A model generated the notes under the pieces. The model made no database searches. It worked only from the letters and a program-made list of their open reading frames with translations, and was not told the origin of the DNA. Shown here piece by piece: positions 10,376 to 19,818 of a DNA stretch of 64,000 bases (the stretch's first letter is position 1; the number at the start of each line of letters is the position of its first letter). Made by a program: the position numbers and the translations under genes. The DNA comes from Alphaproteobacteria bacterium HT1-32 (lineage in GTDB: Bacteria; Pseudomonadota; Alphaproteobacteria; Rhodospirillales; HT1-32), in contig WJPL01000001.1 of the NCBI GenBank assembly GCA_009649675.1, positions 1,136,469 through 1,200,468 on the forward strand, written 5' to 3'.

Positions 10376-13300
10376 CCGGCTTCGGGCTGGCCACCGGAAG
10401 GCCCGGCCTTTGCGTTCCGACGCCACTCCGTCAGATGCATGTCATCCAGAATGACATAGAAGGACGGCACGACGAACAGGATCGCCAGAGTTGTCGCAAT
10501 CAGACCAAAGGACAGGCTGGCAACCAGCGGAATCAGCACCTGCGCCTGCAGGCTGGTTTCCGACAGAATAGGCAGTAGCCCGGCAACGGTTGTCAGCGAG
10601 GTCAGGAAAATCGCCCTGAACCGGCGGCGGGATGCCTCGGTTGCCGCTTCGAGTGCACTGGCCCCTTCATTGCGGGCCTGCTTCAGGAACATCACCAGCA
10701 GAATGGAGTCATTCACCACAATGCCGCTCAGCGAGACCAGCCCCAGCATCGACGGCATGGTGAAATCCAGCCCCAGCAACAGATGGCCGGCAACAGCGCC
10801 GACCAGTGTCAGCGGAATAATCGCCATCACCACGACCGGCTCTATATAACTGCGGAACTGGAAGCTGAGCAGAAAGAACACCAGTGCCAGCCCGACCAGA
10901 AAACCGATAACCATCGACCCCTGAGTCTTCTGGCCTTCGCTTTTCTGGCCTTCGACAACCACCTGAATATCCGGATAGTCCGCCTTCATCTGCGGAATCA
11001 GGCGGGCCAGCGCATCGGAGACGATTTCATTGGCATTGCCGGTGGTGGTATCCACATCCCCGTCGACGGTCACTGTCCGGCGACCATCAATCCGTGTGAT
11101 GCGGGTATAGCCACGTTCTTCCCGCAGGTCAGCCACGGCAGAGATCGGAACATTGTCTCCGTCCGGGGAAACCACCGTAAAGTAGTCAAGGTCACCAAGG
11201 CTGTTTGTATCTCGACCGGCAAGCCGGACATCGACTTCATAGGACTCCGGCCCGATCTGAAATTCTGCGGCCGTGCGCCCGAAGAAGGCCGAGCGAAGCT
11301 GGTCGGCGATCATGGTCGCGTCAAAGCCGAGACTTTTCGCCCCCGGCTTCAGGGTCAGGGCGATCTCCGGTTCAGACACCCGAAGATCATGCTGGGCATT
11401 GCGGACAGTTTCATAGCGGGTGAACCATTCCACCATCTCGGTGGCGGCAGACTGCAACTGATCCAGATCATCCCCTTTCAGCCGCAACTCGATCGCCTTG
11501 CCCGCCGGGCCAAGCTGGGCCGGGGTAAAACGCAGGTTCAGCGCCTGGGGAACCTCGCCGACTTCTTCCGCCCAGAGGGTCAGCAGTTCATCAGATGTTA
11601 TCGTCCGCCGGTCGGCGGTCAGCAGGTCCACACTGACAGTCGCCAGATGCGGCCCGGTTTCCGAAACATCGAGATTATAGCCATAACGCTCGATAACATT
11701 GAGGACCAGCGTCGCGCCCTCCGGCTGTTCCGGTGTCAGCCGGTCATTGATCCGTCGAAGCGCCGCAAGGGTTTTCCCGACAACGGCCTCGGTATCACCG
11801 AGGGTCGCGCCTTTCGGAAGCAGAATACGAACTTCCAGCGTGTCGCCATCCGTTTCCGGAAAGACCGAGAATTTGAGAAACCCGCCGGCAAAGGCTGCCA
11901 TTGAAAGCAGCAACAGACCAACCGCCACTCCCACGGTCAGATAACGAAACCGGACCGCCCGTTCGACCAGCGGGGTCAGCCGTTCATCCCGGAACCGGCG
12001 CATCCAGCCGTCGACACGTGCCTGTACCCGGCCATCCAGCGCATCCACCGAATGCGACAGATGGTTCGGCAGGATGATAAAGGCTTCTATCAGGGACACC
12101 GCCAGAACCGCGATCATGACGGCCGGTATCACCGCCAGTATATGCCCGATATCGCCTTCCAGAAAAACCAGCGACCCGAACACCGCCACCGTTGTGGTGA
12201 AGGACAGCACAATGCCCGGCAACACTTCCTGCGTGCCGTTGACCACCGCTTCCAGTCCGATGTCACCGCGTCGTCTGCGGGCCATGATGTTCTCGGAAAT
12301 GACAATGGCATCATCCATGACAATCCCGATCACCATCAGCAGACCAACCATGGTCAGCAGGTTCAGGGAATAGCCGGCGACCTGCATCACCGCGATGGCA
12401 CCGAACAGGGATACCGGCAGTCCAGCCGCGATCCAGAACGAATAGCGCAGCCCGAAGAACAGCCACATGGCGAAGAACACCAGCAGGATGCCCTGTCCGC
12501 CATTCTTCACCAGCATGGTCAGCCGGTCATCAACAACGGATGCCACATCATTGATGACGACGATGTCAACGCCGGGCGGCAGGCGCTTCAGTTCATCATC
12601 AATAAAGGCCCGAACCGCCGCGATGACCTCCAGCGTATCATCGCTGTGACTTTTGTTAATGTTCAGCTGTGCCGCATTCCGGCCATTGAAGACATAGCGG
12701 TCTTCATCATTCTCGAAACGGTTGGTGATCGTGGCGAGATCACCCAGTGTGATCTGCCCGCCAAGATCACCGCCGACAATAACCAGCTCCCGGAAGGCAT
12801 CCGCCGTCCGGCGTTCGTCAGCAAATCGCAGCGACAGAACGCCATCCCCGGTCGTGATTTCTCCCGCTGGCAGATCGACACTCTGGCGGCTGACCACATC
12901 GACAATATCGTTGATCGACAGACCAAGACGGCGCAACGCGATGTCATCCAGTTCGATCCGGATCTGTGATTGCGAGAACCCGGCGACCTCAACCTGCGGA
13001 ATACCGCCCCAGCGCAACATCCGGGTCTTGATATCTTCCGCCAGAACCTTCAGTTCGCGCCGGGCGGACGGACCGGTGACCGCGACCGAAGCAACAAAGT
13101 CGATCATCCCAAGCTGGCGGATGACCGGGGGTTCGGTTTTCTCCGGGAAATCATCAATGGCATCGATTTCAGTTTTCACATCCGCATAGAAACTGTCGAG
13201 ATCGCCACCCTCCCGCATTTCCAGCACCGCCTTGCCAAGGCTCTGCACCGCCTCGCAGGTCAGTTCCTTCAGGTCGGTCAGGCCATCAACGGCGTCCTCA

Positions 13301-13494
13301 ATGCGCAGGCAGATCGCATCTTCGACAGTTTCCGCACGGGCACCGGGATAAGGCACCTGTACCTCAACCCGACGCGGTTCAATGCGGGGAAAGGTTTCCC
13401 GCTGCAGGGAGGGGATGGAAATTGCCCCAGCCCCCAGCAGCACCAGCATGATGAGGTTGGCTGCCGTCGGATGGGCGGCAAAAAAACGGATCAT
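10366..13494 (-). CDS. RND family efflux transporter, inner-membrane pump subunit
   Basis: 1042 residues, the standard length for AcrB/MexB-like HAE-RND pumps with twelve membrane helices and two large periplasmic loops. The start is typical (MIRFFAAHPTAANLIMLVL). Helix 4 contains the proton-relay pair of Asp residues as GIVMDDAIVISENI, and the second half repeats the pattern with SLSGIVVNDSILLVMF. The two membrane halves show internal duplication as expected. Its ATG overlaps the stop of the membrane-fusion gene upstream (ATGA). Substrate cannot be predicted from sequence alone. No outer-membrane channel gene is adjacent. Confidence 0.95.
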   Translation of the reverse strand: MIRFFAAHPTAANLIMLVLLGAGAISIPSLQRETFPRIEPRRVEVQVPYPGARAETVEDAICLRIEDAVDGLTDLKELTCEAVQSLGKAVLEMREGGDLDSFYADVKTEIDAIDDFPEKTEPPVIRQLGMIDFVASVAVTGPSARRELKVLAEDIKTRMLRWGGIPQVEVAGFSQSQIRIELDDIALRRLGLSINDIVDVVSRQSVDLPAGEITTGDGVLSLRFADERRTADAFRELVIVGGDLGGQITLGDLATITNRFENDEDRYVFNGRNAAQLNINKSHSDDTLEVIAAVRAFIDDELKRLPPGVDIVVINDVASVVDDRLTMLVKNGGQGILLVFFAMWLFFGLRYSFWIAAGLPVSLFGAIAVMQVAGYSLNLLTMVGLLMVIGIVMDDAIVISENIMARRRRGDIGLEAVVNGTQEVLPGIVLSFTTTVAVFGSLVFLEGDIGHILAVIPAVMIAVLAVSLIEAFIILPNHLSHSVDALDGRVQARVDGWMRRFRDERLTPLVERAVRFRYLTVGVAVGLLLLSMAAFAGGFLKFSVFPETDGDTLEVRILLPKGATLGDTEAVVGKTLAALRRINDRLTPEQPEGATLVLNVIERYGYNLDVSETGPHLATVSVDLLTADRRTITSDELLTLWAEEVGEVPQALNLRFTPAQLGPAGKAIELRLKGDDLDQLQSAATEMVEWFTRYETVRNAQHDLRVSEPEIALTLKPGAKSLGFDATMIADQLRSAFFGRTAAEFQIGPESYEVDVRLAGRDTNSLGDLDYFTVVSPDGDNVPISAVADLREERGYTRITRIDGRRTVTVDGDVDTTTGNANEIVSDALARLIPQMKADYPDIQVVVEGQKSEGQKTQGSMVIGFLVGLALVFFLLSFQFRSYIEPVVVMAIIPLTLVGAVAGHLLLGLDFTMPSMLGLVSLSGIVVNDSILLVMFLKQARNEGASALEAATEASRRRFRAIFLTSLTTVAGLLPILSETSLQAQVLIPLVASLSFGLIATTLAILFVVPSFYVILDDMHLTEWRRNAKAGPSGGQPEAGQP

Positions 13495-14837
13495 CGCGGC
13501 GCAACCTTATCCGCCGTCAGATTGCTGTCCGGGTCTTCATAGGGCCTGAGCAGCATACCGGGGATTGCCGGCGAGGGCCGGCTGGTCACAACCCGCTCAC
13601 CGGCGCTGACATGGCCCGTCACGATGGCGACATCACCAAAAACCTCTGCGCCTGCGGCTTCTCTTATATCCAGCCGGTTTTCCGCCGTAGCGATAAACAG
13701 CCGGCCTTCGACCAGTGCCGGACGCGGAACGACGAAGGCATCTGCGACCGGGTCAGTCGACAGTTCCACCTCGACAAACATGCCCTTGATCAGCGGCGGG
13801 CGGCTGCCCGGTCTGGCCAGCGTATAGGTATCATTGACCTGAATGATCGTCCCCACCGTCCGTGTCTGGGGATTAACGGTATCGCTGATCCGGACCACAT
13901 CACCCGGCCATTCGATCACCCGGTCACCCACCATCAGCCGCACCGTGGCTTTCAGCCCGAGCCGCCCGACCATGGCCGCCAGATCAGGCATCGTGCCGAT
14001 AGCCGGTGCCTGCTCCGGAGACGCGATCTGCATCAGGGCCTGCATCCGCGACTGCGGGATCTGGGCATCAATCTCGGACGCCCGGATATCGTCCAGCCTG
14101 GCCGTGACTTCACCGACCGTGACATACTGGCTTTCCTCGACATTGACCTCTGCCACCCGTCCGTCAAAGGGCGCACGGATGATGGTGCGGTCGAGGTCGA
14201 CTTCCGCCTGCCGCAGTTCCGCCGCCAGCCGCGCCCGGTCGGCCGTCAGCGCCTGGCGCTGCGAGGGATAGAGACTGATGGTCGAGCGTGCATCCTGCGT
14301 GCGTGCACGCTGGGTCAGATAGGCACGGTCCTGTTCATCCAGCGTCCGCTGGGCCGAAACACCACGCTCGACCAGCTGGCGCTGACGTTCCAGTTCGCGG
14401 CGGGAGGCGGCAAGTGCGTCTTCTTCAATTTTGAGAGACTGCCGGGCGTTTTCTTCCCCCTGCCCCAGCTCCGCAAGGTCGGCATCGATCTTCGCCAGAT
14501 CAGCCATCGCCCGGTCACGGGCAATCTCGTAATCCGCACGGGCTATGCGCACCAGCACCTCGTCCCGGCGCATCACCGCGCCGCGCCGCAGCTTCGGATT
14601 GGTATATTCGATCTGCCCGGCCAGCTCTGCCGTAGCATGCCAGACACGTGCGGGCTCAACCGTTCCATATCCCAGAATACGGGGCCTGAAAGCCATCGGC
14701 TGAAGGGTTACAACCCGTACCGGCGTTGCCCGTTCGGATACCGCAGCCTGTTCGGGAGGAGCCGAGCCCCGGATTGCGAGGACCAGCAGGATAATGCCAG
14801 CCAGAACCGGCGGCAGGATAAGCAGTTTCTTCATCAT
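13491..14837 (-). CDS. RND efflux periplasmic adaptor (membrane fusion) protein
   Basis: 448 residues of the HlyD/AcrA family, forming the periplasmic bridge between the RND pump and an outer-membrane channel. An N-terminal membrane anchor (residues about 4-22) is followed by a split lipoyl domain and a coiled-coil hairpin rich in Arg, Glu, Ala and Gln (roughly residues 100-200). A second lipoyl half (TIIRAPFDGRVAEVNVEESQ) and a beta-barrel domain follow. It is longer than many adaptors, mainly at the coiled coil. It is the first gene of a two-gene operon with the pump. Confidence 0.94.
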   Translation of the reverse strand: MMKKLLILPPVLAGIILLVLAIRGSAPPEQAAVSERATPVRVVTLQPMAFRPRILGYGTVEPARVWHATAELAGQIEYTNPKLRRGAVMRRDEVLVRIARADYEIARDRAMADLAKIDADLAELGQGEENARQSLKIEEDALAASRRELERQRQLVERGVSAQRTLDEQDRAYLTQRARTQDARSTISLYPSQRQALTADRARLAAELRQAEVDLDRTIIRAPFDGRVAEVNVEESQYVTVGEVTARLDDIRASEIDAQIPQSRMQALMQIASPEQAPAIGTMPDLAAMVGRLGLKATVRLMVGDRVIEWPGDVVRISDTVNPQTRTVGTIIQVNDTYTLARPGSRPPLIKGMFVEVELSTDPVADAFVVPRPALVEGRLFIATAENRLDIREAAGAEVFGDVAIVTGHVSAGERVVTSRPSPAIPGMLLRPYEDPDSNLTADKVAPR

Positions 14838-15023
14838 TGCCGGACCCTATGCGGTTTTGCGGACCGTTTCAGCCGCAAAATTGTAACTGTCTGTCGCAAA
14901 CTGTCGCAACATCGCTGCCCGGAACCGACGATAACATGTCTTTTCGACTTGCAGTCACGTCCAGCAGGGTTCTTTCTCCTGCAGTGATCATTTGACGATA
15001 TCTGCTATCTGTCGGGGTTTTAT

Positions 15024-16472
15024 ATGCGCGACCTTCGACCCGTCATCTTCATTGAAGGCGTTTTTGTACTGTTTGTCAGCCTGCTGATGCTGGCACCGGC
15101 GCTGATTGACGGGCTGGCCGGCAACCCGGACTGGAAGGTCTTCCTGATCTCCGCCGGGGTCGCCCTGGCCATCGGCGGCCTGATGGTCACCAGTGCGGGC
15201 GGCGGGCAAATCGATCTCGATATCCGGCAGGGTTTCTTTCTGACCACCACCAGCTGGATTCTGGTTTCCGCCATAGCCGCCATCCCGTTTGTCTTTGCCA
15301 ATCTGCGGCTGGGATATACCGACGCCTTTTTCGAGGCGATGTCCGGCCTCACCACCACCGGCTCGACCGTGCTGTCCGGCCTTGACCATATGCCGCCGGG
15401 CCTTCTGCTCTGGCGGTCCATGCTGCAATGGGTCGGTGGTATCGGCATCATCGTCACCGCGGTTGCCCTGCTGCCTTTCCTGCGGGTCGGCGGGATGCAG
15501 CTGTTCCGGATGGAATCCTCCGACACGACGGAGAAAATCCTGCCCCGCGCCGGGCAGATTGCCGGTGCCATCAGCCTGATCTATCTGCTGCTCACCATCC
15601 TTTGTGCCGTGATGTATGATCTCGCCGGGATGACCCCGTTCGAGGCCATCAACCACGCCATGACCACCATCTCCACCGGCGGGTTCTCAACATCCGACGC
15701 CTCGATGGGGCATTTCAACTCACTCACCATCCAGTGGATTTCAGTTCTGTTCATGCTGCTCGGCAGCCTGCCTTTCGCGCTTTATGTCAGGGCCCTGAAG
15801 GGAGGGTGGCGCGATCTGGCAGAGAACAGTCAGGTCCGGGTTTTCCTGATCTTCCTTGTCCTCGTGACGGCCGGCCTGTCCTGCTGGGTCTGGCGGGTCG
15901 ATGGGCTGGCCATCCCCGATGCCGTGACACTGGTCGCCTTCAATGTGGTTTCCGTCGTGACCACCACCGGATTTGCCTCCACCGATTATACCCTCTGGGG
16001 CACCCTGCCGGTCATCACCTTCCTGATCCTGACCTTTGTCGGCGGCTGTACCGGTTCGACCTCCGGCGCCATCAAGATTTTCCGGTTCGAGATGATGTAC
16101 CGCATCGTCCGCCGTCAGCTGCATATCATGATGTCACCCAGCGACGTCAGAATCCTGACCTACGGTTCGCGGGAACTGCCGGATGATGTCATCCGTTCAG
16201 TCGGTGTTTTCGTGTTCCAGTTCGCCTTTATCACGGTATTGCTGAGCCTGATGCTCTCCCTGACCGGCCTTGATCTGGTCACCAGCTTCACCGGGGCGGC
16301 TACGGCGATTGCCAATGTCGGCCCGGGACTGGGGGACATCATTGGCCCGTCCGGTAATTTCGCCAGTCTGCCGGACAGCGCCAAATGGATCCTCTCTGCC
16401 GGGATGCTGATTGGACGGCTGGAAATTCTCACCGTGCTGGTGCTGCTGTCACCCGCCTTCTGGCGCCCCTGA
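15024..16472 (+). CDS. TrkH-family potassium uptake protein
   Basis: 482 residues with four repeated M1-P-M2 pore units typical of the TrkH/KtrB superfamily that carries K+ inward. Selectivity-filter glycines are visible in SGLTTTGSTVLSGL, TTISTGGFSTSD, VSVVTTTGFASTDY and TAIANVGPGLGDI. The GGCTGSTSGAIKIFR stretch between the third and fourth units is a TrkH landmark. Many such proteins work with a cytosolic TrkA nucleotide-binding regulator, which is not encoded beside it here. The 186-base gap between this gene and the divergent efflux operon should hold both promoters. Confidence 0.95.
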   Translation: MRDLRPVIFIEGVFVLFVSLLMLAPALIDGLAGNPDWKVFLISAGVALAIGGLMVTSAGGGQIDLDIRQGFFLTTTSWILVSAIAAIPFVFANLRLGYTDAFFEAMSGLTTTGSTVLSGLDHMPPGLLLWRSMLQWVGGIGIIVTAVALLPFLRVGGMQLFRMESSDTTEKILPRAGQIAGAISLIYLLLTILCAVMYDLAGMTPFEAINHAMTTISTGGFSTSDASMGHFNSLTIQWISVLFMLLGSLPFALYVRALKGGWRDLAENSQVRVFLIFLVLVTAGLSCWVWRVDGLAIPDAVTLVAFNVVSVVTTTGFASTDYTLWGTLPVITFLILTFVGGCTGSTSGAIKIFRFEMMYRIVRRQLHIMMSPSDVRILTYGSRELPDDVIRSVGVFVFQFAFITVLLSLMLSLTGLDLVTSFTGAATAIANVGPGLGDIIGPSGNFASLPDSAKWILSAGMLIGRLEILTVLVLLSPAFWRP

Positions 16473-16598
16473 TCGTCCAAGCGGGTCAGCCCACTGCATT
16501 CAGGTTCGCTTCATGGCCCCGACACCTTTATATATGTCCGGACATGGAAACAGCGATAACATGACCATCCGGTCTCATCGGTTCAGGGAGAGAACATC

Positions 16599-17270
16599 AT
16601 GACAAACAGCAACGGCATGCAGCAGATCACCGCCAGTGACGGCCACAGCTTCGACTGTCACATCACCCGCACCACCGCGACCCGGCGCGGCGGGCTGGTC
16701 ATCCTGCAGGAAATTTTCGGTGTCACCGACCAGCTGAAATCCGTCGCCGCCGCCTATGCTGCTGACGGATATGATGTTGCCATTCCCGCCCTGTTCGACC
16801 GGGTTCAGCCGGGAACTGTCGTGCCTTTCGACAAGGCCCCGGACGGGCGCGACCTGATGCTGAAAGTGGCACCGGCAGATGCGCTGCTGGATATCACGGC
16901 AGCAGCAGACGCCGTGCGGTCCGGCGGCAAGGTTGCGGTTATCGGTTTCTGCTGGGGTGGTGGCCTGGCCCTGCGCGCCGCCCAGAACCTGAACATTGCC
17001 GGTGCCGTCGCCTTCTACGGCACCCGGCTGGACTCACTGCTGGAGACGCCGCTGAAGACAGCGATGCAGTTTCATTTCGGGGCCACCGACGATCATTCCC
17101 CGCCAGAAGTCATCGCTGCCGTTCAGGCCGCCTATCCGCAGGCGGAATGCCACATCTATGACACCGGCCACGCCTTCGCCAACGACGCCCGGCCGACGGT
17201 CTATAACAAGGCCGCAGCGGACACCGCCCATGGCCGGACCCGGGAGTTTCTCGCCCGCGTGACCGCCTGA
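16599..17270 (+). CDS. dienelactone hydrolase family protein
   Basis: 223 residues, an alpha/beta hydrolase of the dienelactone hydrolase (carboxymethylenebutenolidase) family. The cysteine nucleophile is in IGFCWGGGLALR (GxCxGG), and a later Asp (GATDDHSPP) and His (YDTGHAFAN) complete the Cys-Asp-His triad. The family hydrolyses dienelactone in chlorocatechol degradation, but many genomic members have other or unknown ester substrates, and no chlorocatechol genes are nearby. It is a single gene ending about 100 bases before tRNA-Ser. Confidence 0.92.
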   Translation: MTNSNGMQQITASDGHSFDCHITRTTATRRGGLVILQEIFGVTDQLKSVAAAYAADGYDVAIPALFDRVQPGTVVPFDKAPDGRDLMLKVAPADALLDITAAADAVRSGGKVAVIGFCWGGGLALRAAQNLNIAGAVAFYGTRLDSLLETPLKTAMQFHFGATDDHSPPEVIAAVQAAYPQAECHIYDTGHAFANDARPTVYNKAAADTAHGRTREFLARVTA

Positions 17271-17372
17271 CCGGAGCATCTGTTTGCCGTGGCGGCAGCA
17301 AGGGTCAGCACTTTCCGCAGCAAACCCCTCTTGCAGCCGCCCTCCCGCTCCGCTAAAACGCTGCCTCCCTGC

Positions 17373-17460
17373 GGAGGGATGGCCGAGTGGCTTAAGGCGC
17401 ACGATTGGAAATCGTGTTCACCGAAAGGTGTCCGGGGTTCGAATCCCCGTCCCTCCGCCA
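17373..17460 (+). tRNA. tRNA-Ser (GGA)
   Basis: An 88-nucleotide class II tRNA with a seven-pair acceptor stem (GGAGGGA with TCCCTCC), a TTCGAAT T-loop, an extended variable arm and an encoded CCA at 17458-17460. The anticodon GGA is at 17407-17409, in a loop closed by CACGA/TCGTG. It stands at the left boundary of the accessory island but is intact. Confidence 0.97.
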
Positions 17461-17462
17461 TC

Positions 17463-17485
17463 ACCCCTTCGCTCCGCGAAGGGGT
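17463..17485 (+). terminator. hairpin after tRNA-Ser
   Basis: A perfect nine-pair stem (ACCCCTTCG with CGAAGGGGT) with a five-base loop begins three bases after the tRNA CCA end. No U-tract follows, so it may be a processing or termination hairpin rather than a classical intrinsic terminator. Confidence 0.6.
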
Positions 17486-17582
17486 CAGAACATCCTCCGC
17501 ATAAAATGTAGCGTCAGCCGTTTCGCAGAAACGGCGAGAGCGGTGACGGTGCGGGCTTTCTCCAGCCACCCACAACGCTCTT

Positions 17583-17937
17583 CCTATCCTCGTCACCGAC
17601 CGTCTGCGTTCCTATACCGCTGAAATGAATGAGATCGGCAATGCTGGCAGACAAGAAACTGGCCGTTGGTTGAACAATCAGGGTGAAAATTCACACCAGC
17701 CATTTCGAAGGCGAGAACGGGCGATGCTTCGCTTACGACGCAGGCGAAGTTTACAGAAATTTGTCTCCGTTCATGCCTCAGTTCACAACCATTTCAATCA
17801 GGAGCGCCATCTCCACAACCGATCAGATTTCAAGTGAATCGCACCACGGCTCTTGCCGAATGGCTTCAGCTTCGTGCAGCATAGGTTACGGCGTCTGGTG
17901 GCTAACGGAGACTGGTTCGAATTGGTCTGACAGCACT
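17583..17937 (+). pseudogene. IS6-family transposase, 3' fragment (left copy)
   Basis: In frame, the fragment reads LVTDRLRSYTAEMNEIG, then GRWLNNQGENSHQPFRRRER and SLQKFVSVHASVHNHFNQER. This is the C-terminal half of an IS6-family DDE transposase, with the second catalytic Asp (VTD) and the catalytic Glu (NQGEN) retained. The 5' half is missing. A single-base loss near 17835 creates a TGA after the DFK residues; the correct downstream residues (LAEWLQLRAA) continue in another frame. The end, TCTGACAGCAC at 17926-17936, corresponds to the right terminal inverted repeat of the other copy. Confidence 0.85.
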
Positions 17938-18014
17938 GTCCTACGGTAGATAATCCGCACTCTGTGAGTTCTTGCAAAGCGCTGCGAATGATCGGTCTCA
18001 ACCAAACTGCTACG

Positions 18015-18028
18015 AAAAGGATCCTTTT
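18015..18028. promoter_or_regulatory. 14-bp palindrome upstream of the serine recombinase
   Basis: AAAAGGATCCTTTT is a perfect palindrome about 80 bases before the recombinase start, in the only non-coding stretch of the island interior. It could be an operator for the operon or part of a recombination site; sequence alone does not decide. Confidence 0.45.
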
Positions 18029-18109
18029 TGCGGCAGTTTTTCGCCTCCCGCCAAGTCATTGATCTGATTGGTGCTGGACCGCCGCAAAAACCTCGTGCAA
18101 AAAGAATCC

Positions 18110-18685
18110 ATGAAAATCGGTTACGCACGGGTGTCCACAGAGGAACAGAACCTTGATCTACAGATCGAGGCGCTGACCGAGGCCGGTTGCGACCGGATCG
18201 TTACCGACCAGGCGCAGAGCGGTGTGAAGGCAGCCGAGACCCGTGCTGGATTTTTCGAGGCGTTGGAGCTGTTAGGTTCCGGCGACCTTCTGGTGGTCTG
18301 GAAGCTGGACCGTGTAGGCCGATCCATTGCCGACCTAATCCATCTTCTGAATCTCTTTGGGGAACGCGGCATCGAGTTCCGCAGTCTGACAGATGGGATC
18401 GACACGACGATCGCTGGAGGGCGACTGGTTTTTCATATCATGGGCGCGCTGGCCGAGTTCGAGCGCGATCTTACCCAAGAGCGGACAAAGGCAGGGCTGC
18501 GCGCGGCCAAAAAGCGCGGCAAGCGGCTGGGGCGTCCACCGGCGCTTTCCCCGACGCAGATCATCCAGGCGAAGACCGCCATCGAGACCAAGTGGGAAAC
18601 CGTTTCTGGCATGGCCGAGATTTTGGGCGTGAACCGCAGCACATTGCAGCGTGCCATGAACCGGGAAGTCGGGGTTTCGGTCTGA
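18110..18685 (+). CDS. serine recombinase (resolvase/invertase family)
   Basis: 191 residues from the ATG at 18110; the frame is open upstream but MKIGYARVST is the canonical N-terminus. The catalytic Ser is residue 9 (YARVSTEEQ). Further family motifs are VVWKLDRVGRS, the long E-helix region around GALAEFERDLTQERT and GLRAAKKRGKRLGRPP, followed by a C-terminal helix-turn-helix (SGMAEILGVNRSTLQRAM). Length fits small Tn3-type resolvases and Hin/Gin-type invertases. Its TGA overlaps the next gene's ATG by one base, an unusual coupling of a recombinase to toxin-type genes. It may resolve cointegrates of the island or drive its mobility. Confidence 0.93.
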   Translation: MKIGYARVSTEEQNLDLQIEALTEAGCDRIVTDQAQSGVKAAETRAGFFEALELLGSGDLLVVWKLDRVGRSIADLIHLLNLFGERGIEFRSLTDGIDTTIAGGRLVFHIMGALAEFERDLTQERTKAGLRAAKKRGKRLGRPPALSPTQIIQAKTAIETKWETVSGMAEILGVNRSTLQRAMNREVGVSV

Positions 18686-19818
18686 TGGCCGAAGCTATGC
18701 CAATTACTCCGGCAGTTGTGACCTGGGCACGGGAGCGAGCCGGGTACTCTATGGATGCTGCAATATCGGACTTTCGCAAGATCGTAGAATGGGAAGCCGG
18801 CGAGTCTTTTCCGAGCTATCCGCAGCTCGAAAGGATGGCCGAAAAGTTCAAGGTGCCGGTTGCGGTATTCTTCTTTCCGGCTCCGCCCGATCTGCCGCCA
18901 ATCGAAGAAACCTTCCGCACCTTGGGTCCAGACCAGATTGCCGAGATATCGCCTCGCATCCGATTGCTTTTGCGCAAGGCCCGGACGTTCCAGATGAGCG
19001 TTGAAGAGCTGAGCGGGGGCCGCAATCCCGCCAAGCGGCTGATTATCCATGATCTGGCGTTCCGCCCGACAGACCGCATTGAGGAAATCGCAGCTGAGGT
19101 CCGGGCTTATCTGGGCGTTACGATGGAGCAGCAGTTCGCGTGGGGCAATGTGGAGACGGCGCTGGAGGAGTGGCGCAAGGTGCTTCTGGGTGTCGGTGTC
19201 TATGTTTTCAAGGACTCTTTCCGGGAGCCGGGTTATTCCGGGTTCTGCCTCTATGATGACGAATTTCCGATCATCTACGTCAACAACACTACCGCGAAGA
19301 CCCGGCAAATTTTCACGCTGTTCCATGAACTTGCGCACCTGCTCTTCCATACAAGTGGCATCGACCGGACCGGCGACGGCTTCGTGGATGAGCTGGTCGG
19401 AGATAATCAGCGGATCGAGGTCATCTGCAATCGTATGGCGGCTTGTCTTCTTGTGCCAGAAGATGCCTTCGATGCTACTTTTGCCGGTCAGGCACCGACG
19501 GAGGCGACAGCGACTGAGTTGGCACAACTGTTTAGCGTCAGTCGCGAGTTCATCTTTAGAAAGTTTCTCGACCGCGACCTGATCACTCCGGGCGAGTATG
19601 ATCAGGCCGCACGGCGATGGGCCGAACAAGGCCATCACGGCACGGGAGGAGACCACTACAACACCAAAATTGCGTATCTTGGGACTGAGTATATCAACCT
19701 AGCTTTCCGGCGGTTCTACCAGAACCGGATCGACTACAATCAACTTGCTGACATTCTCGACACCAAACCCAAGAACCTGACCCGCCTTGAAGAATATGTC
19801 TCAAGGAGAGCGCCTTGA
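18685..19818 (+). CDS. XRE-type HTH plus ImmA/IrrE (DUF955) metallopeptidase
   Basis: 377 residues from the ATG at 18685 (TGATG overlap with the recombinase stop). Residues about 8-60 look like an XRE-type helix-turn-helix lacking its first residues (TWARERAGYSMDAAISDF, IVEWEAGESFPSYPQLERMA). Residues about 180-300 form the ImmA/IrrE domain, with the zinc site HELAH at 214-218. ImmA cleaves an ICE repressor and IrrE cleaves the repressor DdrO, so this protein may sense a signal and cleave a regulator or an antitoxin-like partner. XRE-ImmA genes are often found directly before DUF4411 PIN-domain genes, as here. It overlaps the next gene by four bases. Confidence 0.9.
   Translation: MAEAMPITPAVVTWARERAGYSMDAAISDFRKIVEWEAGESFPSYPQLERMAEKFKVPVAVFFFPAPPDLPPIEETFRTLGPDQIAEISPRIRLLLRKARTFQMSVEELSGGRNPAKRLIIHDLAFRPTDRIEEIAAEVRAYLGVTMEQQFAWGNVETALEEWRKVLLGVGVYVFKDSFREPGYSGFCLYDDEFPIIYVNNTTAKTRQIFTLFHELAHLLFHTSGIDRTGDGFVDELVGDNQRIEVICNRMAACLLVPEDAFDATFAGQAPTEATATELAQLFSVSREFIFRKFLDRDLITPGEYDQAARRWAEQGHHGTGGDHYNTKIAYLGTEYINLAFRRFYQNRIDYNQLADILDTKPKNLTRLEEYVSRRAP

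Noticed and set aside
17583-17937. Independent small genes near the left border (open frames at 17625-17837 and 17683-17949)
   Set aside because: They are fragments of one IS6-family transposase reading; the apparent start and stop codons come from truncation and a single-base deletion.
18187-18684. N-terminal extension of the XRE-ImmA protein through the recombinase gene
   Set aside because: The upstream 166 codons are the recombinase gene read in another frame; the ATG at 18685 gives the proper start by TGATG coupling.
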